A stretch of DNA of 64,000 nt from Gaoshiqia sediminis (GCF_025907915.1 NZ_JAPAAF010000023.1:1-64000); one strand, 5' to 3'. Shown: positions 16,322 through 25,325, counted from the stretch's first letter. The notes: generated from the letters alone by a model not told the origin. Made by a program: numbers and translations.

Positions 16322-16484
16322 GAAATTTTTTAGCTACAGCAGAGCGGGCTGCAAAATGGACGGGCATTTCGGGGATTTTTACCGCGGAACAAGCTGTTCT
16401 GGTTAGGGGTGTGAAAAACCTAACGTGGTTCTGATTAAAATCACAGCAGGTTTTATAAGCAATTCAATTTCTCAACAAAGGCAT

Positions 16485-17459
16485 TTAAAAGCCAAATTTA
16501 CGAAGATGGTAGGTTAAAGATTCCATTGAGGGATAACACCTCACATGATCAGGCAGTAATATCTTTTTCCCTTCAAACTGTCTGATATTATAGGTTGAAG
16601 GGAAAGGTTCCGAGAAATTGGTTTTCATAATGACTCTGTAATTGCCATCTATTGATATCAGCCCGCGATCAAATGCCCGGTGTAAATTAGGACACAAAGC
16701 GATACCATTTGAAATCGTGTCATTGTAGCTTTCTGAGAATGGAATGATGTGGCAAGCATCAATCATTGAGATATTGTCCAGGGCGTCAATTCTCATTTCC
16801 GAAATACAACATGTGTAATTGTAAATTTTGGGTACTTCCTTCTTAAAAATATTACTCCGGATAAATACTTCTTCCTGAAAACCGTCGTTGTCCAGTTCTC
16901 TTCTAAGCTGAGCAAGCCTTTCCTGATAGATTTCCGAAGAATCACTAACAATCTCATTTTCAATTTCACTCAGGTAGTTATTATCAAAATTAGCTTTGAA
17001 ATCAACTTTTGTTTCCGGAAAATATGTGTCCAATAAATACTGAATAAGAATATCCGATTCTTCTTTGTTTAGGAATATATTTTTGAGCTCTCCATCTATT
17101 TCTGCATATTTAACAGCCGTCATCAAATTTGAAAAACTTCTCATTGATCCTTTTGATTTTACCCAGATCTCGCAACCTATATTGGGAACCAAATTCCAGA
17201 ATGGCTCTGAACTCATGTGATAAAAAGGCAGTGTAAAAAGACATTGATGATTCGTTTTTACCAACGTTTTCCAGTTGGATTTGTAAAGCCCAACAAATTC
17301 AGGCAAGATACTAACTTTACGCGTGGTAAATAATTTTGATTGATAAGCCTGAATCAGACTAATCAACAGAACAGGTTTGTGTGGTGCACCGCCATTTTTA
17401 TAATCCCGACGGAGCTTGAGGAATTTCAAACAATAATATTCGAGGTTTTTAACAGGCAT
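16485..17459 (-). CDS. HNH endonuclease with ScoMcrA-like DNA sulfur-binding domain (predicted type IV restriction)
   Basis: A 324-residue two-domain protein. Residues 1-150 resemble the sulfur-binding domain of ScoMcrA-type enzymes, including the hallmark GGAPHKPVLLISLI at 23-36. The C-terminal HNH nuclease domain covers about 205-310: Cys217/Cys218, ACHIIPF with His237, NGIALCPNLHRAFD at 251-264 and a trailing strand. Proteins of this architecture cut DNA carrying phosphorothioate or methylated bases, without a partner methylase. None is encoded next to it, as expected for modification-dependent enzymes. The gene is clearly more AT-rich than ileS and lies beside a toxin-antitoxin pair, suggesting a small acquired defence islet. 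The substrate is inferred from the domain. Confidence 0.8.
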   Translation of the reverse strand: MPVKNLEYYCLKFLKLRRDYKNGGAPHKPVLLISLIQAYQSKLFTTRKVSILPEFVGLYKSNWKTLVKTNHQCLFTLPFYHMSSEPFWNLVPNIGCEIWVKSKGSMRSFSNLMTAVKYAEIDGELKNIFLNKEESDILIQYLLDTYFPETKVDFKANFDNNYLSEIENEIVSDSSEIYQERLAQLRRELDNDGFQEEVFIRSNIFKKEVPKIYNYTCCISEMRIDALDNISMIDACHIIPFSESYNDTISNGIALCPNLHRAFDRGLISIDGNYRVIMKTNFSEPFPSTYNIRQFEGKKILLPDHVRCYPSMESLTYHLRKFGF

Positions 17460-17676
17460 TCGTGTGAATTATCATTAGATATCTTGTCTTCAATCCGGTT
17501 CTTTTCCTCAGAAGGTGAATAATTATACAAGCGTGAAATTAGGAAAAAACTTCATATTGATAAGTCATTTATGATAAGCTTTTGCGAAGAATAGTATCTT
17601 TTCGTGGATACCGCAAATTTATTATTGAAGGTTTCACGTAGAATGAAGCCTGCACTTCAAAGTACAACGGATTTCT

Positions 17677-17684
17677 TAAATTTG
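17677..17684 (+). promoter_or_regulatory. Bacteroidota -7 promoter box of the toxin-antitoxin pair
   Basis: TAAATTTG matches TAnnTTTG and ends 12 bases before the antitoxin ATG, which would give a very short leader. Confidence 0.5.
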
Positions 17685-17696
17685 TAAAAAAAGGAT

Positions 17697-17924
17697 ATGG
17701 GGCACGAAGCACTTAAACTGGAATTAATAGAATGGCTGACCAAATTGGAAGATAAGGATACGATTGATTATCTGAAAATTGTCAAGGATTCGTCAACTTT
17801 AGGGAAAGATTGGTGGCATGATTTGGATGAGCAGCAGAAATACAGCATCCAGCAAGGATTGAAAGATATTGAAGAGGGAAGATTAACTGCACACGAAGAC
17901 ATTAAAAAGAAGTATGGCCTCTGA
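17697..17924 (+). CDS. Antitoxin of a RelE/ParE-type module
   Basis: A 75-residue acidic protein with the sequence style of the small helical antitoxins often called addiction-module components. It contains LIEWLTKLEDKDTIDYLK, a central Trp pair, and a C-terminal IEEGRLTAHEDIKKKYGL that probably wraps the toxin. It overlaps the downstream toxin gene by 11 bases, consistent with coupled translation. No separate DNA-binding domain is apparent, so any autoregulation is uncertain. Confidence 0.75.
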   Translation: MGHEALKLELIEWLTKLEDKDTIDYLKIVKDSSTLGKDWWHDLDEQQKYSIQQGLKDIEEGRLTAHEDIKKKYGL

Positions 17925-18219
17925 TTACAAGATCCTTTGGACACAGAATGCCATTGCTGATTTGGAAGCCATACTTAGCTACCTCGAAAAAGAATGGAGT
18001 AAAAAAGAGATTGATCGCTTTAAAGCACTTCTTTCAAAGCAACTGGATTTTATCCAAAAAAATCCAAAGCTTTTTCCTGTTTCCAATTATAAAACGGCAC
18101 TACGGAAGGCCGTGTTAAGCAAACAGACCATTCTCTTCTACGAGATACAGGACAGGCATATATTTCAGGTGCATCTATTCAATACCAGCAGAGATACCGA
18201 TCGATTAAAGAGAAAATGA
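17914..18219 (+). CDS. RelE/ParE-superfamily toxin
   Basis: A 101-residue basic protein of the RelE/ParE fold: an N-terminal strand YKILWTQNAIADLE, two helices (about 15-55), and the core strands including LRKAVLSKQTILFYEI and a terminal RDTDRLKRK. RelE members cut ribosome-bound mRNA and ParE members inhibit gyrase. The sequence looks somewhat closer to ParE-like stabilisation toxins, but the catalytic class is not certain. It overlaps the antitoxin frame by 11 bases. Confidence 0.82.
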   Translation: MASDYKILWTQNAIADLEAILSYLEKEWSKKEIDRFKALLSKQLDFIQKNPKLFPVSNYKTALRKAVLSKQTILFYEIQDRHIFQVHLFNTSRDTDRLKRK

Positions 18220-18270
18220 TGTATCGCTGACAGCTGAGGGTTCCCTTGGAATGAAGCCCTCCGTTCGCCT

Positions 18271-18305
18271 AAAAAGAAAAGTCCGCCCCGGGTGGAGCAG
18301 ACTTT
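18271..18305 (-). terminator. Terminator between the toxin gene and the oxidoreductase operon
   Basis: AAAGTC (18,278-18,283) pairs with GACTTT (18,300-18,305) around a GC-rich partly paired core. On the minus strand it is followed by TTTTCTTTTT. It lies between convergent genes and best fits the minus-strand operon. Confidence 0.65.
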
Positions 18306-18329
18306 CCTGTTGAAGCAGTTAATTTACGT

Positions 18330-19688
18330 TTAAGCGTTCGGATCGGCAGCTTCGCCGGCAACCGGCACCTGAGATACGCCAACGATGCCCACATCGCCCA
18401 TCACATAGGTAGATGGCCCCAATTTCAGATCGGAGTTCATGATTTCATCCAGGGTGACTTCCTTGCCGGTGTAGGCCGACACGCGTCCCATGATGGCCAC
18501 CAGGTTGGTCATGGCGGTGGATTCGGCTTCGTTTACCGGGATGTTTTGGCGGATGCAGGTTACCAGGTCGATGTGTTCCTGCACATACGGGCTGATGGTC
18601 ACGTTCCGTTCGGGCTGGCCGCTGGCATCCAGCGGGTACGGGTACTTGAACAGTTCGGCGCCCGCAGCATCCCAGATGGTATTCTGGCAGTTGGACGAAC
18701 CCTTGGTGCCCATCACAAACTCGGAAACATTATTGGCACAGCCGTTAATCTGGCGGCACATGCTGTGATTGTGCATGCCATTGTCGAATACAAAATCAAC
18801 GCTGAAATTGTCGAACTGGTCGCCGGTTACGCGACGCTGGCGCGAGCCAAAGCCAACCGCGCGGGTGGGGTATTTGCCCGTAAACCAGTGAATGACATCG
18901 ATATTGTGGATGTGTTGCTCCACGATGTGATCACCCGACAGCCAAAGCCAGTTAACCCAGTCGCGGATCATGTATTCCATTTCGCTCCAGTCGGCATTGG
19001 GGTTGCGGTGCCACAGTTTCGACTGGTTCCAGTAGCAGTTGGCGCCGACGATATCGCCAATAGCGCCGTTGGCAATTTGTTTATAGACTTCAATGTAATC
19101 GCGTTGGTGACGGCGTTGGGTACCGGTGACGATTTTCAGCCCAAGTGAGTCGGCCTTTTTAGAAGTGGCCAGCACCTGACGGATGCCTACCGGGTCAACG
19201 GCTACGGGTTTTTCCATGAACACGTGTTTGCGGGCCTGCACGGCAGCTTCGAAATGTTCGGGACGAAAATGGGGTGGGGTGGCCAGGATCACCACATCCA
19301 CGCCTGAATCGATCACTTTTTGGAAGGCGTCGAAACCCACGAAGATGTTTTCATCGGCAACTTCCTGGTTAGCCTCATTTTTCAGTTTATTGCGGCAGTC
19401 GTCAATACGGTCCCGGAAAACATCGCCCAACGCATGGATAGAAAGGTTTGGGCCGGCTTTCAGGAAGTCGAGGGCCGCGCCCGAACCGCGCCCGCCACAG
19501 CCAATCACACCGGCTTTCAGCGGTTTTCCGTCCGGCGCCTGGTCCAGCAATGGGGGCAGGTTCAATTCAACGGTTTTTTGTTTTTCGGCACAGGAAACCA
19601 ACACATTGGCGCCAATCATTCCGATAGCTCCGGCAGCGGCGGCATTGGTCAAAAATCTTCTACGTGACAGGTTCGATTGTTCTTTCAT
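18330..19688 (-). CDS. Exported Gfo/Idh/MocA-family oxidoreductase
   Basis: A 452-residue NAD(P)-dependent dehydrogenase-like protein with a twin-arginine export signal (SRRRFL at 8-13, then an Ala/Gly-rich hydrophobic stretch to VSC at 31-33). The Rossmann fold begins at about 58, with GVIGCGGRG at 60-68, and the EKPVAVD motif typical of the family follows at about 165. The C-terminal domain gives the sugar-binding fold. Family members oxidise or reduce sugars and inositols, and the secreted Bacteroidota forms often act on glycosides using a retained NAD cofactor. The start lies 17 bases after the stop of the tetraheme-SUMF1 gene, so the two form an operon, hinting at a periplasmic redox partnership. 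Confidence 0.9.
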   Translation of the reverse strand: MKEQSNLSRRRFLTNAAAAGAIGMIGANVLVSCAEKQKTVELNLPPLLDQAPDGKPLKAGVIGCGGRGSGAALDFLKAGPNLSIHALGDVFRDRIDDCRNKLKNEANQEVADENIFVGFDAFQKVIDSGVDVVILATPPHFRPEHFEAAVQARKHVFMEKPVAVDPVGIRQVLATSKKADSLGLKIVTGTQRRHQRDYIEVYKQIANGAIGDIVGANCYWNQSKLWHRNPNADWSEMEYMIRDWVNWLWLSGDHIVEQHIHNIDVIHWFTGKYPTRAVGFGSRQRRVTGDQFDNFSVDFVFDNGMHNHSMCRQINGCANNVSEFVMGTKGSSNCQNTIWDAAGAELFKYPYPLDASGQPERNVTISPYVQEHIDLVTCIRQNIPVNEAESTAMTNLVAIMGRVSAYTGKEVTLDEIMNSDLKLGPSTYVMGDVGIVGVSQVPVAGEAADPNA

Positions 19689-19705
19689 GTTTTTATGGAT
19701 TTAGA

Positions 19706-21238
19706 TTAGTTATTACCTGTAAGTTCATCAAATTCGCACACTACGCGGAAACCAACCGTGTTGACATCGGAATACCACCATTTGCTTTTGGGCATTTGCG
19801 GGTCGGTTTTCAGCCAATCGGTTGTCCGGGTGAAGTCGCGTGAAGCGCTGCGCAATTCGGCCGGTCCGCTTTTAAACGAGCCGCCGCGTACCACATGTTC
19901 GCTGCCGCTGGCCGGGCCTTTCGGGTCGCGGACGCCGTCAGTCAATTGCTGATAAGCATCCGGGGCGTACCAATCCTGGCAGAATTCAGCCACGTTGCCC
20001 AACATATTTTTCAGGCCGTACGGATTGGGGCGCACAGCCGAGGGCAACTGTGTACGGGCAAGGCTGTTTTTCTCGTACACCACATAAGAATTGATGTTGG
20101 TGGTATCGGCGCCAAACAGTTTGTTCCAGAGCTTATCGGTTGAAAAGTCTTTTGGGTTTCCTTCAAAGAAGTAGGGTGTTTGTGTTCCGGCCCGGCAGGC
20201 GTATTCCCACTCGGCTTCGGTTGGCAGACGATAGGTTTTGCCGGTCACTTTCGATAACCAGCGGCAATAGGTTTCGGCTGCCTCATGGCTCATGGTGATA
20301 GCCGGACGTTGTCCCAGCCCCCAGTTTTGATCGGGCTGGCCGTAAGGCGGTGTTGGTCCGGTAATGGCGTCCACCTCCAGTTCAGTGCGCGATCCTTCGG
20401 TGTCGGTGCTTCGTCCTTCGGCGCCGGTTTGGGCGTAAAATGCCAGGTATTCGTCCCAACTCACTTCCACTTCGCCCATGAAAAACGGACTGATTTCCAC
20501 TTGCCGTTGCGGGCCTTCGTCTTCTTTCCGGTAAGGTTCACCTGACGGACTGCCCAGGGTGAAACTTCCGCCGGGAATGGCAATCATGCTGAATGAAACC
20601 GTTGTACCGGGTATTTTCTCCGAAAAAGATTCGTGGTTGTTTACGGCAGCGGGTTCTGTGTAAACTTCGCGGTTAACCTCCACGCCCTTCCCAAAACCCA
20701 CATTGCTTTCGTGCTTGGCGTTGGGGTTGTAATGTCCCGCATCCAGGTGACAGTTGATACAATGCAGCTCGTGCTCGTGTTGGGTGTAGTACAGGTGGGC
20801 ATCCTGTCCTTCTTTGGTAAGCTGAAGGGGAAATATATTGGCATGGCAATGCGTGCACGAAGCTTTGTACGTAAAATGTTGCGCCTGCTCTACCGTCGAT
20901 TTGGCTTCCCAGTTAAAGCTTTCGTGGTCTTTAAACCAAAAGCCGTAAATATCCTTGGCCCCCAGGCGTACTTTTTCTTTCAGGTAACCTTCTCCTTTGG
21001 GTGGCAGGTGGCAATCCACACATTTTACCTGCATGCCCGAGGCATTGTCGTAGTGGGTGGAAAGTTGCCACGAATCGAATACATGCGGGTGGACATGGCA
21101 GGAAGCGCAAAAATCGTTTGTGGAAGTATATTCAACTGATCGGTTGAACCCAATCAGGGCAATAATTCCAAAAGAAAAGCCGATAATTAGAAGTAGCCAG
21201 ATCCTCTTTTGGAAATAGTTGCGAACACGGTTCGGCAT
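19706..21238 (-). CDS. NapC/NirT-type tetraheme cytochrome fused to a SUMF1 (FGE-like) domain
   Basis: A 510-residue fusion. Residues 12-30 form an N-terminal membrane anchor. Four CxxCH motifs follow, at 44-48, 73-77, 128-132 and 160-164, in the spacing of NapC/NirT quinol dehydrogenases, and His-rich stretches supply axial ligands. From about 216 to 503 lies a formylglycine-generating-enzyme-like domain: IPGGSFTLGS, YRLPTEAEWEYACRAG, NMLGNVAEFCQDWY, VVRGGSF and VGFRVVCEF. The cysteine pair that binds copper in true FGE is missing: the region after RGGSF reads KSGPAELRSASRDF, so sulfatase activation is unlikely. The protein is expected to be membrane-anchored with both domains in the periplasm. 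It is the first gene of an operon with the exported oxidoreductase. Confidence 0.88.
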   Translation of the reverse strand: MPNRVRNYFQKRIWLLLIIGFSFGIIALIGFNRSVEYTSTNDFCASCHVHPHVFDSWQLSTHYDNASGMQVKCVDCHLPPKGEGYLKEKVRLGAKDIYGFWFKDHESFNWEAKSTVEQAQHFTYKASCTHCHANIFPLQLTKEGQDAHLYYTQHEHELHCINCHLDAGHYNPNAKHESNVGFGKGVEVNREVYTEPAAVNNHESFSEKIPGTTVSFSMIAIPGGSFTLGSPSGEPYRKEDEGPQRQVEISPFFMGEVEVSWDEYLAFYAQTGAEGRSTDTEGSRTELEVDAITGPTPPYGQPDQNWGLGQRPAITMSHEAAETYCRWLSKVTGKTYRLPTEAEWEYACRAGTQTPYFFEGNPKDFSTDKLWNKLFGADTTNINSYVVYEKNSLARTQLPSAVRPNPYGLKNMLGNVAEFCQDWYAPDAYQQLTDGVRDPKGPASGSEHVVRGGSFKSGPAELRSASRDFTRTTDWLKTDPQMPKSKWWYSDVNTVGFRVVCEFDELTGNN

Positions 21239-21394
21239 AATGGTCAGTTTAATTGGTTTGGTTTAAGTAGTTGACCCCAAATTTAGTAAAATACTGTTTT
21301 AAATGGCAAGCGAAGATTAAAATTAGCATGAAAACCTTGCGGTCAGCAGTTGTTTGCGAATTTTCTGCTCAAGGGTGAAGGAAATGATTCTGAT

Positions 21395-22099
21395 TTATAA
21401 TTCACTCAAGCGGTCGAGCAAGCCAAACATCACCCGGTTGCCGGATTTACTGTTCTTCAGACCATTCAAAATATCCGCTTCCTGTTGAATGAAAGGGCCG
21501 GATTCGTTCAGCTCACTACCCACATGATGCAGCATGGCGCGAATGGTTTGTTCGGTGGCTTCGAAGTGAAACTGAAGGCCGATTACCCGGTCACCGTATT
21601 GCAGGATTTGGTTGGGGCAGGCGTCGCTCTCGGCCAACCGCAGGCCATTGGCCGGAATATCGAACTGGTCGCCGTGCCAATGGAAAGCAAGCAGCTGGTC
21701 GGGCATGTTGTGCAATAATTCCGATTTGTTCCCATCGGCTGTTTTTCGTACCGGAAACCAGCCGATTTCCTTGTTATTTCCAGGCCCGACTTTTGCATCC
21801 AACGCATCTGCAATGAGTTGCGCCCCCAGACAAATGCCCAGCACCACTTTGTTGGCTGCAATGGCCTGGCGGATGAATTCCTTTTCACCGGACAGCCACG
21901 GATAAATGGCTTCGTCGTAAATACCCATCGGGCCGCCCATCACAATCAGCCAATCCAACTCATCCAACTGAGGAAGCAGCCCTCCTTCGTAAAAACGGGT
22001 ACAACCGAGTTGATGCCCCTGCCTGTTCACCCAATCTCCGATACAGCCCAGGCCTTCAAAAGGAACATGTTGAAAATAATGAATGCGAAGTGTTTTCAT
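21395..22099 (-). CDS. Class I glutamine amidotransferase-like protein
   Basis: A 234-residue stand-alone class I amidotransferase domain. The nucleophile elbow GICLGAQ is near residue 94, and the His-x-Glu end of the triad sits in LQFHFEAT. IVMGGPMGIYDE supplies the oxyanion region. Such domains hydrolyse glutamine to supply ammonia or hydrolyse gamma-glutamyl compounds. With no synthase domain or obvious partner next to it, the substrate cannot be named. It resembles the GMP-synthase-like free-standing GATases often found in Bacteroidota. Confidence 0.85.
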   Translation of the reverse strand: MKTLRIHYFQHVPFEGLGCIGDWVNRQGHQLGCTRFYEGGLLPQLDELDWLIVMGGPMGIYDEAIYPWLSGEKEFIRQAIAANKVVLGICLGAQLIADALDAKVGPGNNKEIGWFPVRKTADGNKSELLHNMPDQLLAFHWHGDQFDIPANGLRLAESDACPNQILQYGDRVIGLQFHFEATEQTIRAMLHHVGSELNESGPFIQQEADILNGLKNSKSGNRVMFGLLDRLSEL

Positions 22100-22237
22100 T
22101 TCGGAATTTTTGCCAGTTAAGAACCATTTATTAGAGAAACGAATAATACGTCAATTTATGAAAAAAGAAATCATCGTTGACTGTCGGTAAAATCGAGAAT
22201 AACAAAATCTACCGATACGGACATTCTTGTACCCGGA

Positions 22238-23632
22238 TTAAGTTACTTCGGGATGAAGCATACGGATCTTTTTCCATTTTCCGCTTCGGAACCGGATGAC
22301 CAACACCCAACAAAATACCAGGAAAAAAAGAACCAGCAAAAACCAGCTAAATGGTACGGAGAAACCAAACACATTCAATGCAAAATAAAGAATGGGCAGC
22401 GTAATCCAGTGAACCGTAACCGAAGCAACCATCGTAAAATGCGTATCGCCTGCCCCGCGCAAGGCGCCAATCAGGGCCAGCATCACAGCTTCGGCCAGGA
22501 CATAAAGAGCGGCAATGCGGATCATCGAAACCGCGATGGAAACAGCTTCTTCGAAAACCGGGTCCGGCGCTTGCGGACTGAACACCCGCACCAACGATTC
22601 GGGCACAAAAAGAAACAGTACCAAAATGACAGCAGAATAGAAAATACCGGTTTTGATGGCCGATATAGCGGCATGTTGGGCTACTTCCGGCTGCCCGGCG
22701 CCCATGTATCGGCCTACCAGGCTGGTCACAGCAATTTCCATCCCAATGAGTGGAATGAAAGAGATCAAATCCCAGTTGAACATGATGGTGGAAGCAGTGG
22801 CCACGGCATCGCCCTGCGAGTGGAACAGGGAAATCATGATGGAGAAAGCCAGAAAATTCAGGAACATTTCCAAGCCTGCCGGAGTGCCGAAATAGAACAA
22901 TTTTTTCATGATCCATTGCTCGAACCGAAACGATCGCGTGACGGCGAACTGTCGCCGGTTAGTTTTGCCAAGGTAAACAGCAATGAGAATGGCCATGGCG
23001 CTGAACGCCCCCGAAATGGTAGCAATTGCAGCTCCGCGGATCCCCATCTGCGGCAGCCCGAGTTTTCCGAAGATCAAGACATAGTCGAGCAGCACGTTAA
23101 CAACCAAAGCGACGATGGTAGCCGTCATCACAATCCTGGTTTTGCCGATGCCCGTGAAATAGCAGCCCAGCGTATAGCGCATCATGCCGAAAAGGCTTCC
23201 CCAAACGAGAATATTGAGATACTGGACCTGATATCCGATCTGAGATTCCGGAATGTTCATCACCTCAAAAAACAGGAATGTCAACGGTTTCAGTAAAATG
23301 ATAACAGGCCAGGCAGCCAGGGTGACAAGAATGGCCTGAAAGGCAGCTTTTGGCGCATTGTGCTTTTCGCCCGCCCCGAAAAACTGGGCAACCAGCGCTG
23401 TAGAATAGCCGGTGAGTCCCACAAAAAAGAAAATAAGCACCTGTAAAGTAACCCCGCCGCTCATGGCAGCATTCATCTGCTCCGAGCCCACTTTGGCCAA
23501 AAACAAACGGTCGGTAAAGGTCATCAGCCCGTCGCAAGCCGTTGAAATGATCATTGGCAAAGCCAGAGTGAACAACTCCCGAATGCCGCCGGGGTCGTCG
23601 TGTCCCGAAAAATATTTCCTGATCATGGTCAT
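22238..23632 (-). CDS. MATE-family multidrug/Na+ antiporter
   Basis: A 464-residue membrane protein with twelve hydrophobic segments and the two repeated MATE halves. The first half contains FTDRLFLAKVG and the second LVGRYMGAGQPEVA, the characteristic motif of the family. MATE proteins export cationic drugs or metabolites in exchange for protons or sodium. Nothing in the neighbourhood points to a substrate. ATGs at 23,632 and 23,626 are both possible starts. Confidence 0.92.
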   Translation of the reverse strand: MTMIRKYFSGHDDPGGIRELFTLALPMIISTACDGLMTFTDRLFLAKVGSEQMNAAMSGGVTLQVLIFFFVGLTGYSTALVAQFFGAGEKHNAPKAAFQAILVTLAAWPVIILLKPLTFLFFEVMNIPESQIGYQVQYLNILVWGSLFGMMRYTLGCYFTGIGKTRIVMTATIVALVVNVLLDYVLIFGKLGLPQMGIRGAAIATISGAFSAMAILIAVYLGKTNRRQFAVTRSFRFEQWIMKKLFYFGTPAGLEMFLNFLAFSIMISLFHSQGDAVATASTIMFNWDLISFIPLIGMEIAVTSLVGRYMGAGQPEVAQHAAISAIKTGIFYSAVILVLFLFVPESLVRVFSPQAPDPVFEEAVSIAVSMIRIAALYVLAEAVMLALIGALRGAGDTHFTMVASVTVHWITLPILYFALNVFGFSVPFSWFLLVLFFLVFCWVLVIRFRSGKWKKIRMLHPEVT

Positions 23633-23977
23633 ACGATATCAAAAAATGGATTCTTTCCTGTAAGAAAAAACTCGTTCAGCCAACTGTATTTACTTCGTCA
23701 TCCGTCCAAATGTTTTGCAAATAACTGGTTGGTTGAAATTTTTTTTCCCCGTGAAAGTTAACAGACGTTCAATCCCCGGTCAGGTTGCGCAAACCGCTGA
23801 TATAATTTTTAATTGACCGAAGAAAAATGATACTGCTTTCGGGTAAAAAAACCAATTTATCGCAGGGATCGCGTACAAAATTACCGGTTGAAAAAAGCGA
23901 AATATCCCGAGCTTTGTAAGCTGCTGTTTCGAACAATGGCTTAAGAATTTCTGAGATTACAATAGACCGATAAGACT
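23633..23977. other. Intergenic region between divergent genes, nothing recognised
   Basis: This 345-base gap separates the minus-strand MATE gene from the plus-strand GH28 gene and should hold both promoters. I found no exact TAnnTTTG box, no strong hairpin and no open frame with protein-like composition. Confidence 0.4.
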
Positions 23978-25315
23978 ATGAAAAACACATTTTTTGTTTT
24001 GGTGGCCAGCGCCATCCTGCTTCAATTATTTTCATGCAAACCAGCCCAAAAAAAAGTGGTAGAATACTTTCCTGATGGCACTGAAATCCCAGCTTGGTTT
24101 AGCGATACTGCAAAAATTAATCCCGATACACTGAGCATTCAAGCCGTGATTACCGAATTTGGCGCAGTTGGCGATGGCTTAACGCTAAACACCGAAGTCA
24201 TTCAGCAAGCTATTGACCGGGTTGCCGAACAAGGCGGAGGAGTGATTATCGTGCCGGAAGGACGTTTCCTCACCGGAGCGCTGTTTTTTAAACCGGGTAC
24301 CCACCTGCATGTTCGTGAAGGCGGCACTTTGCTGGGGTCTGATGATATCGCCAATTTCCCCTTTGGACCGTCTCGGATGGAAGGTCGCAGCATCGATTAT
24401 TTCCCGGCCGTGGTTAATGCATACGGCGTGGATGGTTTCACCATCACCGGAAAAGGGACCATCGACGGCAACGGACTGAAATACTGGGAGGCTTTTTGGC
24501 AACGCCGTAAAGAAAACCCCCAATGCACCAACCTGGAAGTATCCCGTCCACGACTGGTTTTCATCCAGAACAGTAACAACGTGCAGTTGCAGGATGTGAG
24601 CCTGCATAACTCGGGTTTCTGGACAACCCACCTGTACCGCTGCAATCAGGTAAAACTACTCGATCTGCACATCTTCTCGCCCGCCGCACCGGTTAAGGCG
24701 CCCAGCACTGATGCCATTGACATTGATGTATGTACCGATGTGCTGGTGAACGGCTGCTATATGGAAGTGAACGACGACGCCATTGCCCTGAAAGGCGGAA
24801 AAGGCCCCTGGGCTGATACCGACCCAACCAACGGCTCCAACAAGAATATCATCATCCAAAATTGTGAATTTGGTTTTTGTCACTCGGCAGTTACCTGCGG
24901 AAGCGAGGCCATCCACAACCGGAACATCATCCTGCGAAACAGCACGGTGAATGGCCCCTCGCGCGTGTTGTGGCTGAAAAATCGTCCGGACACTCCGCAG
25001 TTGTACGAATACATCCTGGTTGAAAACGTGACCGGGCAGGCACAGCGTTTACTGTTTGCCAAACCATGGCGTCAGTTTTTCGATTTGCAGGGCCGCGAAA
25101 CTCCGCCCATGTCGATGTCCGATCAGGTTACTTTCCGCAACATCGACCTGACATGCAACATTTTTGCCGATATTGACGTGTCGGAATATGATTTGCTGAA
25201 GAATTTCACCTTCGAGAATGTGACGATCACTGCCCAAAACGGTGAACTGAAGAAGGACCTTTTTGATGGGCTGAACCTGAAAAACGTTGTGGTAAACGAT
25301 CAGTTGATCGATTAA
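23978..25315 (+). CDS. Glycoside hydrolase family 28 lipoprotein (polygalacturonase-like)
   Basis: A 445-residue right-handed beta-helix enzyme. A lipoprotein signal peptide ends at Cys20 (LQLFSC). The GH28 signature residues are present: STDAID at 243-248 and NDDAIALK at 265-272 supply the catalytic aspartates, CHSAVTCGSE at 301-310 is the histidine motif, and LWLKNRP replaces the usual RIK. GH28 enzymes cleave alpha-galacturonides in pectin and rhamnogalacturonan. No SusCD pair, transcriptional regulator or other polysaccharide gene is next to it, so it stands alone rather than inside a utilisation locus. The product is probably exposed on the outer membrane or in the periplasm. Confidence 0.92.
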   Translation: MKNTFFVLVASAILLQLFSCKPAQKKVVEYFPDGTEIPAWFSDTAKINPDTLSIQAVITEFGAVGDGLTLNTEVIQQAIDRVAEQGGGVIIVPEGRFLTGALFFKPGTHLHVREGGTLLGSDDIANFPFGPSRMEGRSIDYFPAVVNAYGVDGFTITGKGTIDGNGLKYWEAFWQRRKENPQCTNLEVSRPRLVFIQNSNNVQLQDVSLHNSGFWTTHLYRCNQVKLLDLHIFSPAAPVKAPSTDAIDIDVCTDVLVNGCYMEVNDDAIALKGGKGPWADTDPTNGSNKNIIIQNCEFGFCHSAVTCGSEAIHNRNIILRNSTVNGPSRVLWLKNRPDTPQLYEYILVENVTGQAQRLLFAKPWRQFFDLQGRETPPMSMSDQVTFRNIDLTCNIFADIDVSEYDLLKNFTFENVTITAQNGELKKDLFDGLNLKNVVVNDQLID

Positions 25316-25325
25316 GTTTTCCAGG

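Noticed and set aside
16401-16424. GTTAGG/CCTAAC hairpin as terminator of the HNH gene
   Set aside because: The stem is only six bases with an 11-base loop, and no T-run follows on the minus strand.
19706-21238. Functional formylglycine-generating enzyme for sulfatases
   Set aside because: The copper-binding cysteines are missing and no sulfatase gene is in the window.
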